Positions 10,902 through 22,771 of a DNA stretch of 64,000 nucleotides are shown one piece after another. This stretch comes from Prinsepia uniflora (taxonomy: Eukaryota > Streptophyta > Magnoliopsida > Rosales > Rosaceae). The number at the start of each line of letters is the position of its first letter. Within the stretch, counting starts at the first letter, position 1. Where the stretch lies: contig CM064866.1 of NCBI GenBank assembly GCA_032719365.1, positions 70,691,028 through 70,755,027 on the forward strand. The letters run 5' to 3'. The position numbers and the translations under genes are program-made. Below the pieces are notes generated by a model. That model was not told where the DNA came from. It saw only the letters and a program-made list of their open reading frames with translations, and did no database searches.

Positions 10902-11090
10902 AATAACGAGTGCTCTTCTTAGCTTTTAGCCCTTGACTGCTCACCATATGTGGAAACTTTGCAGATCAGGTGGTCATCAGTGATCTTCAATCCAACAATA
11001 ACGAGTGGTCTTCTTAGCTTTTAGCTCTTCAATGCTCACCATATGTGGAAACTTTGCAGATCAAGTGGCCATTAGTGATCTTCAATCCAA
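10902..11090. repeat. 95-bp direct tandem duplication
   Basis: AATAACGAGTG at 10902 recurs at 10997. Both copies carry AGCTTTTAGC, CTCACCATATGTGGAAACTT and GTGATCTTCAATCCAACA in the same order, with a few substitutions. No coding content is seen. Confidence 0.85.
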
Positions 11091-11386
11091 CAGTAAAAAC
11101 TTGCATCTAACCTTTTGCTTCCATCTTGTCTATTCTTGATGTTAATAATTCAATTCACAACACTTCTCCATGAGTTTTTTTTCCTCATGAATAGTTTAGC
11201 TGATGAGATACACTCGGGAAAACAAAATAGTTAATCAGTTAATTACTACCTTGGACATGAAGTTGCTTCCAGAAGGGCCCATTAAGCATTAAATCATTAA
11301 TAACAGGGGACTCAAACATGTACAGCCAGGTAACGGGTTAATTTCATATGCAATGCAACTAGCTGCGTGAAATTAGAGCAACCAAA

Positions 11387-13390
11387 TTACCAATAGTCCC
11401 CGCAGGAACAAGAGCCATCACGGAAATGATGGAACCGATTGGTATCTCTCACAATGATTTCCCTTCCTTCCACCTTTGAGACGTATTTGATTGCCGTATG
11501 ACAATCACCACACACTCTGATGTTCTTCTTGATTCGAATGGTGGACCCAGGAGGAGCGTTAAGAAGCGCAAACGCAAGAGCAAGCTTCTCACTATGATAT
11601 TGCAACTTGACTTGCCTCTCCTGTTGGTCCACAAAGAAAAGTACATGACTAGCGTCTGGGATGTACCCAATCTCCTTTATCTTCAAGCTAATCACCTCCC
11701 ACATCCTATGGATCTCTACTCTTTGCGGGTGAGCATCATCGTTTGCCACAAACATGTGCACTGCATTCTCAATCTCCACCCAACTACAAGCAGGTTCCTT
11801 TTTCACCCCACCATCTTTCATCATCTTTCTCACTTTTGCAGCGTCACTCCATCTTCCAGCAGAGGCGTAGATGTTAGAAAGTATGACATGGGGCCCTGAA
11901 TCACTGGGATCAAGCTCAAAAACACGTTCAGCAGCATAAGCACCCAATTCTATGTTCTTGTGCATCCTACAAGCACCTAACAAGGCTCCCCAAACAGCTG
12001 CAGTTGGTTCAATTGGCATTTCTCTTATGAACTTGTCAGCTCGACCAAGAAGACCTGCACGGCCAAGAAGATCAACAATCGCCACATAGTGTGAGACATG
12101 TTGTTCTATATTGTACATTTTCATCAAGTCGAAGTAATATTGCCCTTCATCCAAGAGGCCAGCATGGCTACAGGCAGTAAGAACACAGAGGAAGGTTATA
12201 TCATTAGGTTGAATTCCAATTTTCAGCATTTCTTCAAACCGCTGCACAGTTTCCTTTCCAAATCCATGCTGGCCATATCCAGTAAGCATTGAATTCCAAG
12301 AAACAAGGTCTTTTCTAATCAACCTGTCAAAAACCTTTTTTGCATCCTCAATGCTGCCTGATTTGGCATACATGTCAAGAAGAGTATTCCCCACAAAAGC
12401 AACAAGCTTAATATCCGATTTGATCATATGGCCGTGAACCCACTTGCCTTGCTCCAAAGATCCTGCACTGGCACATGCAGTAAAGACGCTGGAATAAGTG
12501 AAATGAGTAGGTTTGAACCCTTCCTTGAGCATCTTCCAGAACAACCTCAGAGCGTGCTCTCCTTGAGCCTTCCTAGCATGCCCCGCAATCAAAGCATTCC
12601 AAGACACCTCATTTTTGGTCTCCAGGGCATCAAAGATCAACTGGGATTCATCCAAATGACCACACCTAGCATACATGTCCACAAGAGATGTACCCACATA
12701 AATATTGGAATCAAAACCGTACTTAAAGCAATAAGAATGAAGCTGCCTGCCATGCTTATCATCAGATCCAGCAGCACCACAAGCCTTGAACAAGCTAGAC
12801 AAGGTAAACTGGTTGGGTTCCAGACCCTGGCGGAGCATTTCAGGAAACAAAACAAGTGCATCCCGAGGTTGGTCATGTTGAGAATAGCCAGAAATCAAGG
12901 TAGTCCAAGTCACCAAGTCCTTGTGAGGCATTTGATCAAACAGGTAACGAGCGTCCTCCATCCCTCCGCATTTGATATACACATTGAGGATGGTGTTTTG
13001 AATGGGAAGGTCGTCTTTATAGTTGGAAGAAAGGATGTGAGCATGCACAATTCTTGCTTGTTCAAGTTTACCCATCTGGCTACATCTGTTTAGCATCTTA
13101 TTGTACAGAGTCCTGTCCGCTTCCAAAGAATCGCGATCAACCAAGTCCAGAACATGAAGCCCTGTTCCCGAATTATGGACGCTTTTGCGGAGAAGGTCCT
13201 TATCTTGGATGATATGAGAAGCGCACCAGTTTTCGCCGTCTGAACTTTCCGAGTCATCACTGTAGGAAGCCGGAGTTGCAGACGTTCCCAGCCGTGCCAA
13301 AAATGGAAGTTTCTGAAAGCCAACAGCAGCAGCATCGTTGTACAACGCCTTGGCCTTGGATTTGCAACAAAAAACATGTCTCTTCATCAC
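11387..13390 (-). CDS. Pentatricopeptide repeat protein, PLS-DYW class (667 aa, intronless)
   Basis: PPR proteins of this class bind organellar transcripts, and their DYW domain carries out or supports C-to-U RNA editing. The protein has a short basic N-terminus that could be a targeting peptide. Tandem 31-36-residue PPR motifs follow (LVTWTTLISGYSQHD, EVSWNALIAGHARK, LVSWNSMLTGYGQHG), then E/E+ motifs (VWGALLGACRMHKN, CSWVEIENAVHMFVANDDAHP) and a complete DYW domain. That domain has the zinc-ligand HSEKLALAFAL, the CGDCH motif and the canonical terminal GDYW. By pattern it matches the Arabidopsis At3g24000 protein; this is from memory and was not searched. The reading frame has no break, as usual for plant PPR genes. 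A hAT element lies about 0.78 kb upstream of the ATG. Confidence 0.95.
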   Translation of the reverse strand: MMKRHVFCCKSKAKALYNDAAAVGFQKLPFLARLGTSATPASYSDDSESSDGENWCASHIIQDKDLLRKSVHNSGTGLHVLDLVDRDSLEADRTLYNKMLNRCSQMGKLEQARIVHAHILSSNYKDDLPIQNTILNVYIKCGGMEDARYLFDQMPHKDLVTWTTLISGYSQHDQPRDALVLFPEMLRQGLEPNQFTLSSLFKACGAAGSDDKHGRQLHSYCFKYGFDSNIYVGTSLVDMYARCGHLDESQLIFDALETKNEVSWNALIAGHARKAQGEHALRLFWKMLKEGFKPTHFTYSSVFTACASAGSLEQGKWVHGHMIKSDIKLVAFVGNTLLDMYAKSGSIEDAKKVFDRLIRKDLVSWNSMLTGYGQHGFGKETVQRFEEMLKIGIQPNDITFLCVLTACSHAGLLDEGQYYFDLMKMYNIEQHVSHYVAIVDLLGRAGLLGRADKFIREMPIEPTAAVWGALLGACRMHKNIELGAYAAERVFELDPSDSGPHVILSNIYASAGRWSDAAKVRKMMKDGGVKKEPACSWVEIENAVHMFVANDDAHPQRVEIHRMWEVISLKIKEIGYIPDASHVLFFVDQQERQVKLQYHSEKLALAFALLNAPPGSTIRIKKNIRVCGDCHTAIKYVSKVEGREIIVRDTNRFHHFRDGSCSCGDYW

Positions 13391-14158
13391 ATTACCAGAA
13401 TCACATAAATTGTCAAATTATATTCAACTAGCAATGACACCAGCGTGATGCCGCGGTATCATTTAATATTTTAAATCAATTCCAAACCTGCCCCTAAATT
13501 CATGAGCAGAAGAACTTCCTGAAAGAATTTTCAAAGATTAATATTTCACAATGGTTATCACAATGTTGTTATCATCACTACCATTATCCGATTCCATTCT
13601 CTAATTAATTATGTCAATTTATTCTCTGTTTGATTTATAATAAATGTGAAATCCATGTAAATTACGCAAAAATGTTAACAAAACAAGAGAAAGAGAAGCC
13701 CTATAGTAGGAATATAATTTAAGATATGAGTAAAAAGAGTTGCTGACGATTTCTAACAATGAAAAACAATTTATCAAGAGAGAGAGATGAGTAAAAGCAG
13801 GAGGAGACTCCAAGTAACTTTAAAATTTACAAACGTCATTCATAATTAATTTTTAGACCAATAAAGTTCGCATTCATCATGCCACAAAATACAACAAACT
13901 GCTATCCCAAACCAGACGAAGGATTTATATAGCAGCCTCAATTGCATTAAATCCAAAACATCTAACTGAAGCTTGGTACGTAGATCATCAATCAAGTTAA
14001 AGAAAAATCATCATTTCATCTATAAAGAATTGAAATTTTTAAAAATACCATTCTAGTCCACAAAAATTTAGTTCAAAGTTCTAAACAAAACAACAAAGCA
14101 ACAAAACAAATATAAGAGCACAAATCACTGTTTTCGTAGTCAAAGAGCATTCTTACCT
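13391..14158. promoter_or_regulatory. Upstream region of the PPR gene, between its ATG and the hAT element
   Basis: AT-rich non-coding sequence with no recognisable gene. It should contain the promoter and 5' UTR of the minus-strand PPR gene. I cannot place a start site with confidence. Confidence 0.4.
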
Positions 14159-14166
14159 ACTGTAAT
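14159..14166. repeat. Target-site duplication of hAT element 1, left copy (ACTGTAAT)
   Basis: ACTGTAAT directly precedes the CAAGGATG terminus. The identical octamer follows the other terminus at 20347-20354. Eight-base duplications are diagnostic of hAT insertion. Confidence 0.97.
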
Positions 14167-14459
14167 CAAGGATGAAAATATCGATATCGACGGATATATC
14201 GCTCGCCGAATTTACGGATATCTCGCCCCAAATATCGATATCGATATCGATATCGGTTTACGGTCAACAAAAATGACGGAAATTTGGTCCAAATGACGGA
14301 AATTTGGAATGAAACTTTGGCAAACACTTAAGTACCCAATAATGGTTATATAGGACTAATAAAACTATAAAATGACTTTGATATGATAAATATATGATGA
14401 ATCATATGATATAATATAGATATGCCGACCACTAACAATATAAAATCTTAAAGATAAAC

Positions 14460-15141
14460 TTAAATTAAAACATAATTACATTGATAATATTGCATTAAAA
14501 ATATTGTACACATTGAACTTGATAAAAAACAAGTAGAGTGTCGACCAACTTGAAAATTAGATTGGTCTTGAATCTCTTGATCTACCAAGACACAAAAGTT
14601 TTGCCAACTGATTCTATTTGACCAAAAAGAAATGTATTGTTGGACATAGTATTCGTATATCTCCTTTGAATGACCTACTTTTCCTCCATAGATAGGGTAG
14701 TTCGGATTTACCCAACTAATTTCTCCATAATCTTCATTGAGATGAGGATCTTCATAACCTTCATAACCATGTGACATTTGAGGGAGATGGTTGTCTAATA
14801 GGGGGTGACGATATGGACCATAAGCATATGGATCATTTGAGTTGTTACTAGTATCGGTGCCTAAACTTATTGACTCAAAACTAATTGCCATGGAATCCTC
14901 AAAAGATGGGTTTCCATAACCTTCATATATGTTTCGTGTCCGAGTGTAATCTTTTCCGACACCACTGATTCCTACTCCTCCTTCTCTACACCCATGATCA
15001 TAATCTTGTGTGGCATGAGTGAAATCCGCCTCTTCAGTAAATGGGCTCAAGGGTGCATATGTATCGGTTACATGTTCATTTCTCCCGTCATCATCCCCTC
15101 CGTCATCCTTGTCTTCATCGTTTGTCTCAACATGATCTCCC

Positions 15142-15178
<37 letters not shown>

Positions 15179-17968
15179 TTGGAGATTTATTTTGATGAAG
15201 TCCCTTACTAATAGCATCAGCTCGTAATTCACGTCTACCGGTAGAACCAAGCATTGATCTCTCCCATGAAGACATTGACCGCTCACTTCCTACGTCCTCA
15301 CTCCCCACTTCTTCAGATAGTACTCTATCGACATTAACACCGTGTTCACTAGCAAAATGTGCTACTCGAGGGTCAAGCCTTCCACTATCATCATCCAAGT
15401 GAGCTGGCATAATCCATGCTTGAAGTGGATCAGCCTTATTACCTTCCACATGTTGACCCGCAATTTCCAACAGGTCAACGTAGTCTTCTTCCACAACTTT
15501 ACCTGCTTCGGCTTCTTCATCTCTTAACTTGAGTTTCATGTTGTAATAACAGAAAACAAGTTGTTCTAACTTAGAATATGCGAGTCGATTTCTTTTCTTT
15601 GTATGAATTAAAGCAAATGTACTTCAATTTCTCTCACATGTTGAAGATGATGCCGTTTGTGATAATATACGAACATCAATTTGTTGCAAGCTGGGAGAAG
15701 CTTGGCCATATAGTTTCCACCACTCAGCTGTCAATATCAAGTTTAATGTAAGGGGTATTATAAAGTGCCAAGTCATAGAATATCAAGTTAAATGCAAGTA
15801 ATATACCTGGGGGCATTTTCATTCGTGATTGTACAGCCATAGGTGAACGAAATGTTTTCCGACCATCTCTAAAGTTGATCAACTACATTAAGGCTGATGT
15901 TAATATAATGCCATAGATGTACAGATTCAAAATAACTCATCAAGATTCAAAATAACTCATCAAGGTTCATATATGGTAGTGAACTTACGTTTACTCCAAA
16001 ATTTTGTAAACCCACTTGTCCATTTGGATTCAGTTTGAGGAATACTTGTTGAATTGATTGGACAAGGAAGGAGTCATGTCCAACACCTACTTGATATTGA
16101 TATCGGGGATTCAAGTAATAAGCTGCAAATCATGAATGAACTTTGCTTAGTAAACAACAATAAAATAAAATATTAACAAGTTCAATAAGATAGAAATATA
16201 CCAGCGACATGTAAGGGATGCACTAATGTTTTTTCTCATCGCTCCTGTATGATTTTAAGGACCCACTTCTTCCCTTTAAGACGGGTTATCTTTTCTTTCA
16301 TTCGATTAAACATATCATACAGGATTGGCATGGTTGGGACTACCTCTGTATCAACAATTCGGAGGATGCAATATAATGGTTCATATATTGATTGCATTAT
16401 CTCCAAGGACTCCCAGAATCTTTGGTCGAGGATATGTGTCTCAACCCTCTTGCCTTCCACTTTCCTACTCAATGGGCTACCATGCCATTGATCACTGGTA
16501 AACAACCTTCTAAGGCCAACTTTATGCTTAACTATACTGTTTATACAAATATAGTTGGTTGCGAACCGAGTTGCACTAGGACGAACCAAGTCTCCTTGAC
16601 AAAATCCATGCATCTGAGCAAGTAACCAGAGATGATTATAAATGTAGTTAGTTACCTACCTAGCATTTTTTATGATGAGCGTCATTGTCTCATTCTTCCC
16701 AATATCTTCAAATATTAGGTCGATACAATGGGCTGCACAAGGAGTCCAATAGAGCGGATACGTCTTCATCAGTTCTTTTCCAGTCTTTTTGAAGTTCGAC
16801 CCATTATCAGTAACTATCTGTACAACATTTTGTACTCCAACCTCCTGAACAACTTCCTTCAACAAATTTCCTATGTACACATAGTCTTTATGAAATTTGG
16901 AAGAATCAACTGACCAGAGAAATACAGTTGAACCGTTACTATATACCGTGAAGTTAATTATGGATAATTTCGTTGGACCGGTCCAACCATCGCACATTAT
17001 GGTACATCCATAAGTTTCCCAGTGTCACTTTTGTTGCTCCACATACGCCGTCATTTCTTCATACTCCATAGGAAGATATTTATTTTTCACTTCATATGGA
17101 GAAGGAGTGGACACGCCTTCACCTGCAAACCAAAACATAAGTTAGCATTTAATGCTATTTCATAAGCTAAATAAAAATGTATCATAAATAAATAAATTTA
17201 TTAAATACCTGCTCGTTGGGCTTCAATGATCATATTCTTAAAATGATGAGAGTTGGCTTTATTTGGAGCCACGCCTTCATATATAAAAAATTTGCTTATA
17301 TATCGACCCAACTTCTCTTTCGTCCCTTTCCACATTGATTATACAGTCTTCTGTTGACTTCGTGCGGTTTTGTAGAGTTTTGGTTCTAGAGGAATTGAAA
17401 ATGGATCACGCAAACTTTGTGATCGACGCATCTGTTGCGGTGATTGACGACTGCTACTGCCTCCTTGAGCACCACGCATGGACCAAACTCCATAATTGTC
17501 GACACTTCGCCGTGCCTCATCTCTCAATGCATTTACAGTAAAGCGATATGCTGCTCTCTCATATCTATGCACATCTGGTGGATAAGCGAATCCATCATCA
17601 TCCTCTTCATCATCGCTATCGTTAATATGAATGCTCTGTTGAGTGTTCAGTGGATCCCCTCTCAAGCCAGCTCGTATGTTCTCCCCAATCATATTCTTGG
17701 TCTGTTTAGCAGTATCTTTACTTTTGATCCATGCTCTGACCTCATCCCTAATAGCCTTAGGTACATCTTTGCATTTTTGAACATTTTTTTTGGGATCAAA
17801 ACCTGCTAGATGAAACTTTAATCGCGTTATGCCTCCACTCTGGAACTGATGTTGACAAAACGAATATATGACACCGTTTTTATTTCCAGGAATTACAATG
17901 GCATATTTCCATGCTGGGTCAACTCGTCCAGGTCTTGGGCGGCTTTCACTTGCACTTGCACTAGCTAT
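14460..17968 (-). pseudogene. hAT transposase gene, copy 1 (broken)
   Basis: Separated exons can be read on the minus strand. They give a BED-like N-terminal segment (GGITRLKFHLAGFDPKK, with the first expected Cys replaced by Tyr), a DUF659 region (MCDGWTGPTKLSIINF, VTDNGSNFKKTGKEL, CAAHCIDLIFEDIG), a middle exon (ATRFATNYICINSI), and the C-terminal hAT dimerisation segment near 15600-15700 (SSSTCERN). An acidic tail with a 13-Asp run follows. DGWT and TDNGSN are where the first two catalytic acidic residues of hAT enzymes are expected. Lesions: the start ATG is lost (copy 2 keeps it), with stops at 17339, 17025, 16236 and 15624. The stop at 16236 is shared with copy 2. No functional transposase can be made. 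Confidence 0.92.
15142..15179. repeat. (ATC)n trinucleotide run coding poly-Asp in the hAT tail
   Basis: A run of CAT/ATC triplets that reads as consecutive Asp codons on the minus strand. The equivalent tract is present in copy 2 at about 57856-57896, so it predates both insertions. Confidence 0.9.
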
Positions 17969-17990
17969 TTTATGAAATCTAAGTTACATG

Positions 17991-18990
17991 AAAAATAATT
18001 AGAATTTGATAATGACAAATAATAATAATAAAATATAAATAATAATAAAATTATTTCAATTAGATCATATATTATAAGTTAGACTTTGATGATGATAAAA
18101 ATTAAGGAGCAAACACACATATATTAATAATTTTAATATATATTCTAAAATAAAACATAGATTATAAATTAAAACAAATATTACCAAATATATGAATTAC
18201 CCCATATTTCATATTAAAACATACATTACTAAAACATATTTTAGTAACAAATGATAAATTTATTAATAATAAATGATTACCAAATATATTACCAAATATG
18301 TGAAAAATAATTAGAATTTGATAATGACAAGTAATAATAATAAAAATACAAATAATAATAAAATTATTTCAATTAGATCATATATTATAAGTTAGACTTT
18401 GATGATGATAAAAATTAAGGAGCAAACACACATATATTAATAATTTTAATATATATTCTAAAATAAAACACAGATTATAAATTAAAACAAATATTACCAA
18501 ATATATGAATTACCCTATATTTCATATTAAAACATACATTACTAAAACATATTTTAGTAACAAATGATAAATTTATTAATAATAAATGATTACCAAATAT
18601 ATTACCAAATATGTGAAAAATAATTAAAATTTGATAATGACAAATAATAATAATAAAAATACAAATAATAATAAAATTATTTCAATTAGATCATATATTA
18701 TAAGTTAGACTTTGATGATGATAAAAAATTAAGGAGCAAACACACATATATTAATAATTTTAATATATATTCTAAAATAACACATAGATTATAAATTAAA
18801 ACAAATATTACCAAATATATGAATTACCTCATATTTCATATTAAAACATACATTACTAAAACATATTTTAGTAACAAATGATAAATTTATTAATAATAAA
18901 TGATTACCAAATATATTACCAAATATGTGAAAAATAATTAAAATTTGATAATGACAAGTAATAATAATAAAAATACAAATAATAATAAAA
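17991..18990. repeat. Tandem repeat, about 313-bp unit, in the hAT copy 1 intron
   Basis: The start AAAAATAATTA recurs at 17991, 18303, 18616 and 18930, so periods are 312-314 bp with about 3.2 copies. Copies are nearly identical and very AT-rich, with GTTAGACTTTGATGATGAT and ACAAATATTACCAAATAT blocks. The array lies between the BED exon and the 5' exon, in the presumed first intron. Confidence 0.93.
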
Positions 18991-20262
18991 CATATAATAT
19001 AAATTAAAACAAAAATTAAGAAATATATGCATTATCCCATATTTCATATTAAAACATACATTCATAATTAAGGAATATATGAATTACCTAATAATACATT
19101 TTGAATTTTGAAAAAAAAAAACGTTTATGGCCTCATTTTTTTAATACATATTCATAATTAAGGAACAAAAACACATAAATTCATAATTTTAATACATATT
19201 CTAAATTAAAACAAATATTACCAACTATATGAATTAAGCCATATTTTTTTATTAAAACATACATTATTAAAACATATGTTACTTTACCTAATAATAAATG
19301 TTGAATTTTGAAAAAAAAAATTAAGGCTTAACCCATTTTTTCTATTTAGGGTTCAAAAACAAAATTAATAATAAATTATATAATTTATTATATGGAGAAT
19401 CAAAAATTAATAAATTAATAAAATATGTAAACAATTAATAAATTTTGTTTTTATTAATGGCATAAATTAATAAAATATGTAAATAATTAAAAAAAAGTTA
19501 GCGGAATAAATGAAAAAACACGAAACGCGCGTTTCAACTAAACCCTATTTCTTTACTCAACAGTGAGGGCGACGACCGATCGATTCAACAATTGCAAATT
19601 GGGGAAAAACCAGAAGGGTGAAGGGTGAGGGCGATAGTGAGGATTGAAGGCGGCGACTGGGTGATTTTCTTCACCGTCGACAGAAAGCGAAGGGTGGTGA
19701 AGACTGAAGAGTGGTATGGACGTCTGGTGAAGAGGAGGTGGGCTGTCGACAGAGGTTGTTCGAGACTTCGAGTGGGTTGTCCTTCGCCGTCGACAGAAGA
19801 GGAGTTGGGGTCGTTTTCTCTTTCGATGCTGCCCCCAATTTATAGTATTCCAGAAAGCGAAGAGGTGGGTGAAGACTGGTGAGTCCGTGATTTCTAAAGT
19901 TTGTACAATTACTGCCCCCAATTTCGATTCTTCCCTTTTTTTGTTCACCCGTGAGGCCCGTGACACAAATTGCATTATTGTCTTTCGGAAATTTGTTAAA
20001 GTTTGTACAATTACATGTTTGATTGAATTGATTGAATGGCTTTTTTCAATTTTGATTTGTTGTTTCTGCCCAAGAACTGTTCGTCTGTGGTTCGATGTTT
20101 TTCCATTTTAGGTTTTCTGTGAATTTGGATTGTGGCTTACGAATTAGACATGGAGGTTCGGTGGGTTGCCTCCAAAATCGTCCCTTTCGCTGGATATCGG
20201 GGATTATCGTCGATATCCTCCGATATCCTTCGATTTGGACGATTTTGCCTGAAATCTCCTTT

Positions 20263-20279
20263 CCCCCCCCCCCCCCCCC
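20263..20279. repeat. 17-base poly-C tract near the right end of hAT copy 1
   Basis: Seventeen C residues in a row, followed by GCGCGC. Copy 2 at the equivalent place (about 62318-62326) has only short C runs, so the tract expanded in this copy or reflects a sequencing or assembly problem. Confidence 0.9.
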
Positions 20280-20346
20280 GCGCGCTTACGTGTCGGTGGT
20301 CGGAAAAGACGATATATCGTCGATTCCGTCGATTTTTCAATCCCTG

Positions 20347-20354
20347 ACTGTAAT
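20347..20354. repeat. Target-site duplication of hAT element 1, right copy
   Basis: ACTGTAAT, identical to 14159-14166, directly after the TCCCTG terminus. Confidence 0.97.
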
Positions 20355-22380
20355 AGTATGCATGCAAGTATATGTCCTTAACGGGGCCTTATTGCCCAAA
20401 TGGCCGATATTAATCCTCTAGCTTGCAAGTCACAAAGAAACAACCCAAGAATTAAAATCTTGTTACAGATTGAAGTTACAAAGAAGAGAGGCAACCTTCA
20501 AAACGCATAAGATGGAAGCAAAGTCATTCACAAATGATGAATTCTGGTTTGTTAGCATTAATTCTGGTGGCTTGGTCTATTAATTTTAACCTGATATGTG
20601 TATTCAACTGCTCATTAGTCATTTCAGCTACGATATGTTTTGAAATTGTGTTATGATTACTCTAAATGAACCGTAAGCGTCCTACAATAAACATATGAGA
20701 AGCATTTAGCACAATAAAGATGTTTAGGTCTTATATGATTACAACATAAACAATATATCATTGAACCTGAGTCGTATTAGTAATTAGCGTATTGACAATT
20801 TTGAGCTCAGCATGTTTAAGCAATTTTTAATTAATTCGGCTCTTGAATAATATTAAGATTATGATTTCTAATGCTAAAAATCAGAATTTCAATATACAGA
20901 TAAGCAACAAATTTGAACTATGATTGATTTATAAATGTTTTTTAATTCGAGATTTATTTATTTTTTGGAATTTTTTCACATGAACATCTTGGTAATAGAT
21001 ATTAGTGCTTATATTTTGCTTCTCAATGTCTTCTAAAAAAGAAGTTAGCAATAAATATGTTTAAAAAACTTGCACATTAAAGAACCTTACCATGAACTAG
21101 TACTTATGGTGACATGAAAATCCGAGGTTTCTTAATTCTTTCATTATGTAAAATCTAAACTCATGAAAAAAGAATAAAAGAAAAGGAAAGCAAGATTGAA
21201 TATGTCATGAATGAGTTTATTTGTTTAAATATTGTTATATACATGAAAGTAAAATTCAAACCTCAATTAGAGATCGACTATATGCTTCTGAAGCATAAAA
21301 ATAGATAAGAGTTGTGTAAAACAGAACATGTAAGATATGAAGAATTTATCTTGTCTCTTTGTGCTCTATTATTGCAGTTATAAGCAAATACAATATGCTT
21401 AAAAATAAAGATTATGAATTAACTCTAACTAATAAAACAGGTAAGTGTTCAAAACAAATTTGATAACCCTAAAATCAGCCCATATAATTCATCGCAATAA
21501 CCCAACTAAATTATCAATTGCTTAAAACCGATTTTAAATAAACTGACAAACAAAATCTACCTGCAGATTTGTCAAAAGTGTTGTTCTTCTTCCACTGAGA
21601 GTGGTGCAGAAACCTTACGGATTCCAATAAGACCTCTCTAATCAAAAGTATTGAAAACTCATAAATTATGTCCCAATAAGAACTCTATCAAACATGAGAA
21701 TGAATAACCAACATTTAAACTGAAATAGAATCAATCTAAATCCAATTCTATCAACCTAAATCCAATTTTTACTCCAATTCCTTTTACAAAACAAATTAAT
21801 TTTGTCAACAACATTTGCAGAAACAAAAAACTGAAATCTTGGAGATTGAGAAGGAAGATAACAATCAAATTAAAACAAAATACTTAAAATTTTGAAGCTC
21901 CATTTTCCATCAGTTCATTTTGACAAATAAAAATGCTGAAACCCAGCTAACATAGAAACCAATCCAAGCAAACACAAAATAACCTCCGCTGAATTTAACA
22001 AATTGAGAAGGAACCAAAACCAAAAAAAAGAAGCACACAACTTTCAAGACAACATGATTAAATTCAGCCTAAAAAAACGCAAAGTGAAAGTAAACTCTTT
22101 GAGAATCTTAATAATTTTAACCTCCTCTCAACATGAAGCTTCATCTTGAAAATGGAACTCAAACTAATTTCTATTATAAAAAAAAATTCAAACTAATTCT
22201 CGTATAGATGGTACCTCACTGAGACAGCTTCTTCTTCCTCCTAAAACGACAACCCAATCTACAACCAACGATGCTGCTCGATTGTGAGGGTTTCTAACCT
22301 GGTGGGTTTTTGAGGCGCCTGCGATTCAGCTCGATCGGGGGTGGAAGGATTTTCTTTCCCGCGAGGTCTATAGGATAGAA
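20355..22380. other. AT-rich intergenic stretch, nothing recognised
   Basis: No ORF with recognisable content, no RNA gene and no clear repeat was seen. The stretch 22200-22330 is GC-richer but still has no supported gene. Confidence 0.5.
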
Positions 22381-22410
22381 CTAGTAAATAACCCTGCGTT
22401 TCACCACGGG
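22381..22410 (-). mobile_element. Helitron 3' terminus (minus orientation)
   Basis: Read on the minus strand, an imperfect hairpin (CCCGTG...CGCAGGG, plus-strand 22392-22410) is followed after a short spacer by CTAG and a host T. This is the hairpin plus CTRR layout of Helitron 3' ends. It resembles the two plus-strand ends at 38320-38349 and 41900-41930. The element body would extend to the right. I could not find its 5' end. Confidence 0.55.
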
Positions 22411-22771
22411 CAAAGAGAACGTTATGAAAATATTGTAAAACTATAAATTTTGATAATATACATATAATAGACATCAATATGTGTAGCCATCAACATAATT
22501 TAATCTTGTTGCATGTTGATATGGTTGTTATGTCTTTAGTTATAAACATGCTGTCAGAACGTGCTTCATGAATAGAACATATGTCACATATGTATTAGAA
22601 AACTTGTAAATAGACTAATTAAACCCACACATATATACGACTAAATATATCCAAAATCTAAGTCAGATAGAAGTTGAAAATGTTTTACGCTACACATGTG
22701 AGAGACCGTAACTCAAGTTCACATCGTCAAAATATCACACATAAAAACCATATCCATAAAAAATTAGGTAA

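Larger units (their letters stand above)
9431..11386. other. Intergenic region downstream of the PPR gene
   Basis: No gene is supported here. It contains a CT microsatellite at 10010-10055 and a 95-bp direct duplication at 10902-11090. Small ORFs, including one at 10057-10329 over the CT tract, have no recognisable content. The stretch just left of 11387 is the expected 3' UTR of the minus-strand PPR gene. Confidence 0.6.
14167..20346 (-). mobile_element. hAT DNA transposon, copy 1 (6,180 bp, degenerate, with exact TSD)
   Basis: The ends form short imperfect terminal inverted repeats: CAAGGATGAAAATATCGA on the left and, read inward from the right, CAGGGATTGAAAAATCGA. Both flanks carry the octamer ACTGTAAT. 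Subterminal regions are rich in CGATAT/ATATCG words on both sides, as expected for transposase-binding arrays. The interior holds a broken transposase gene on the minus strand, an AT-rich intron with tandem repeats (17991-18990), and a GC-richer 5' exon or UTR region (19550-19980). A related element with its own TSD lies at 56905-62401. Confidence 0.95.

Noticed and set aside
12428..13093. 221-codon plus-strand ORF across the PPR gene
   Set aside because: Antisense shadow of a long conserved PPR reading frame.
19553..19975. 140-codon minus-strand ORF at the 5' side of hAT copy 1 (partner at 61697-62026)
   Set aside because: The two share only a short INWGQH-like patch and diverge elsewhere. 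It fits a 5' UTR or exon region better than a separate protein.
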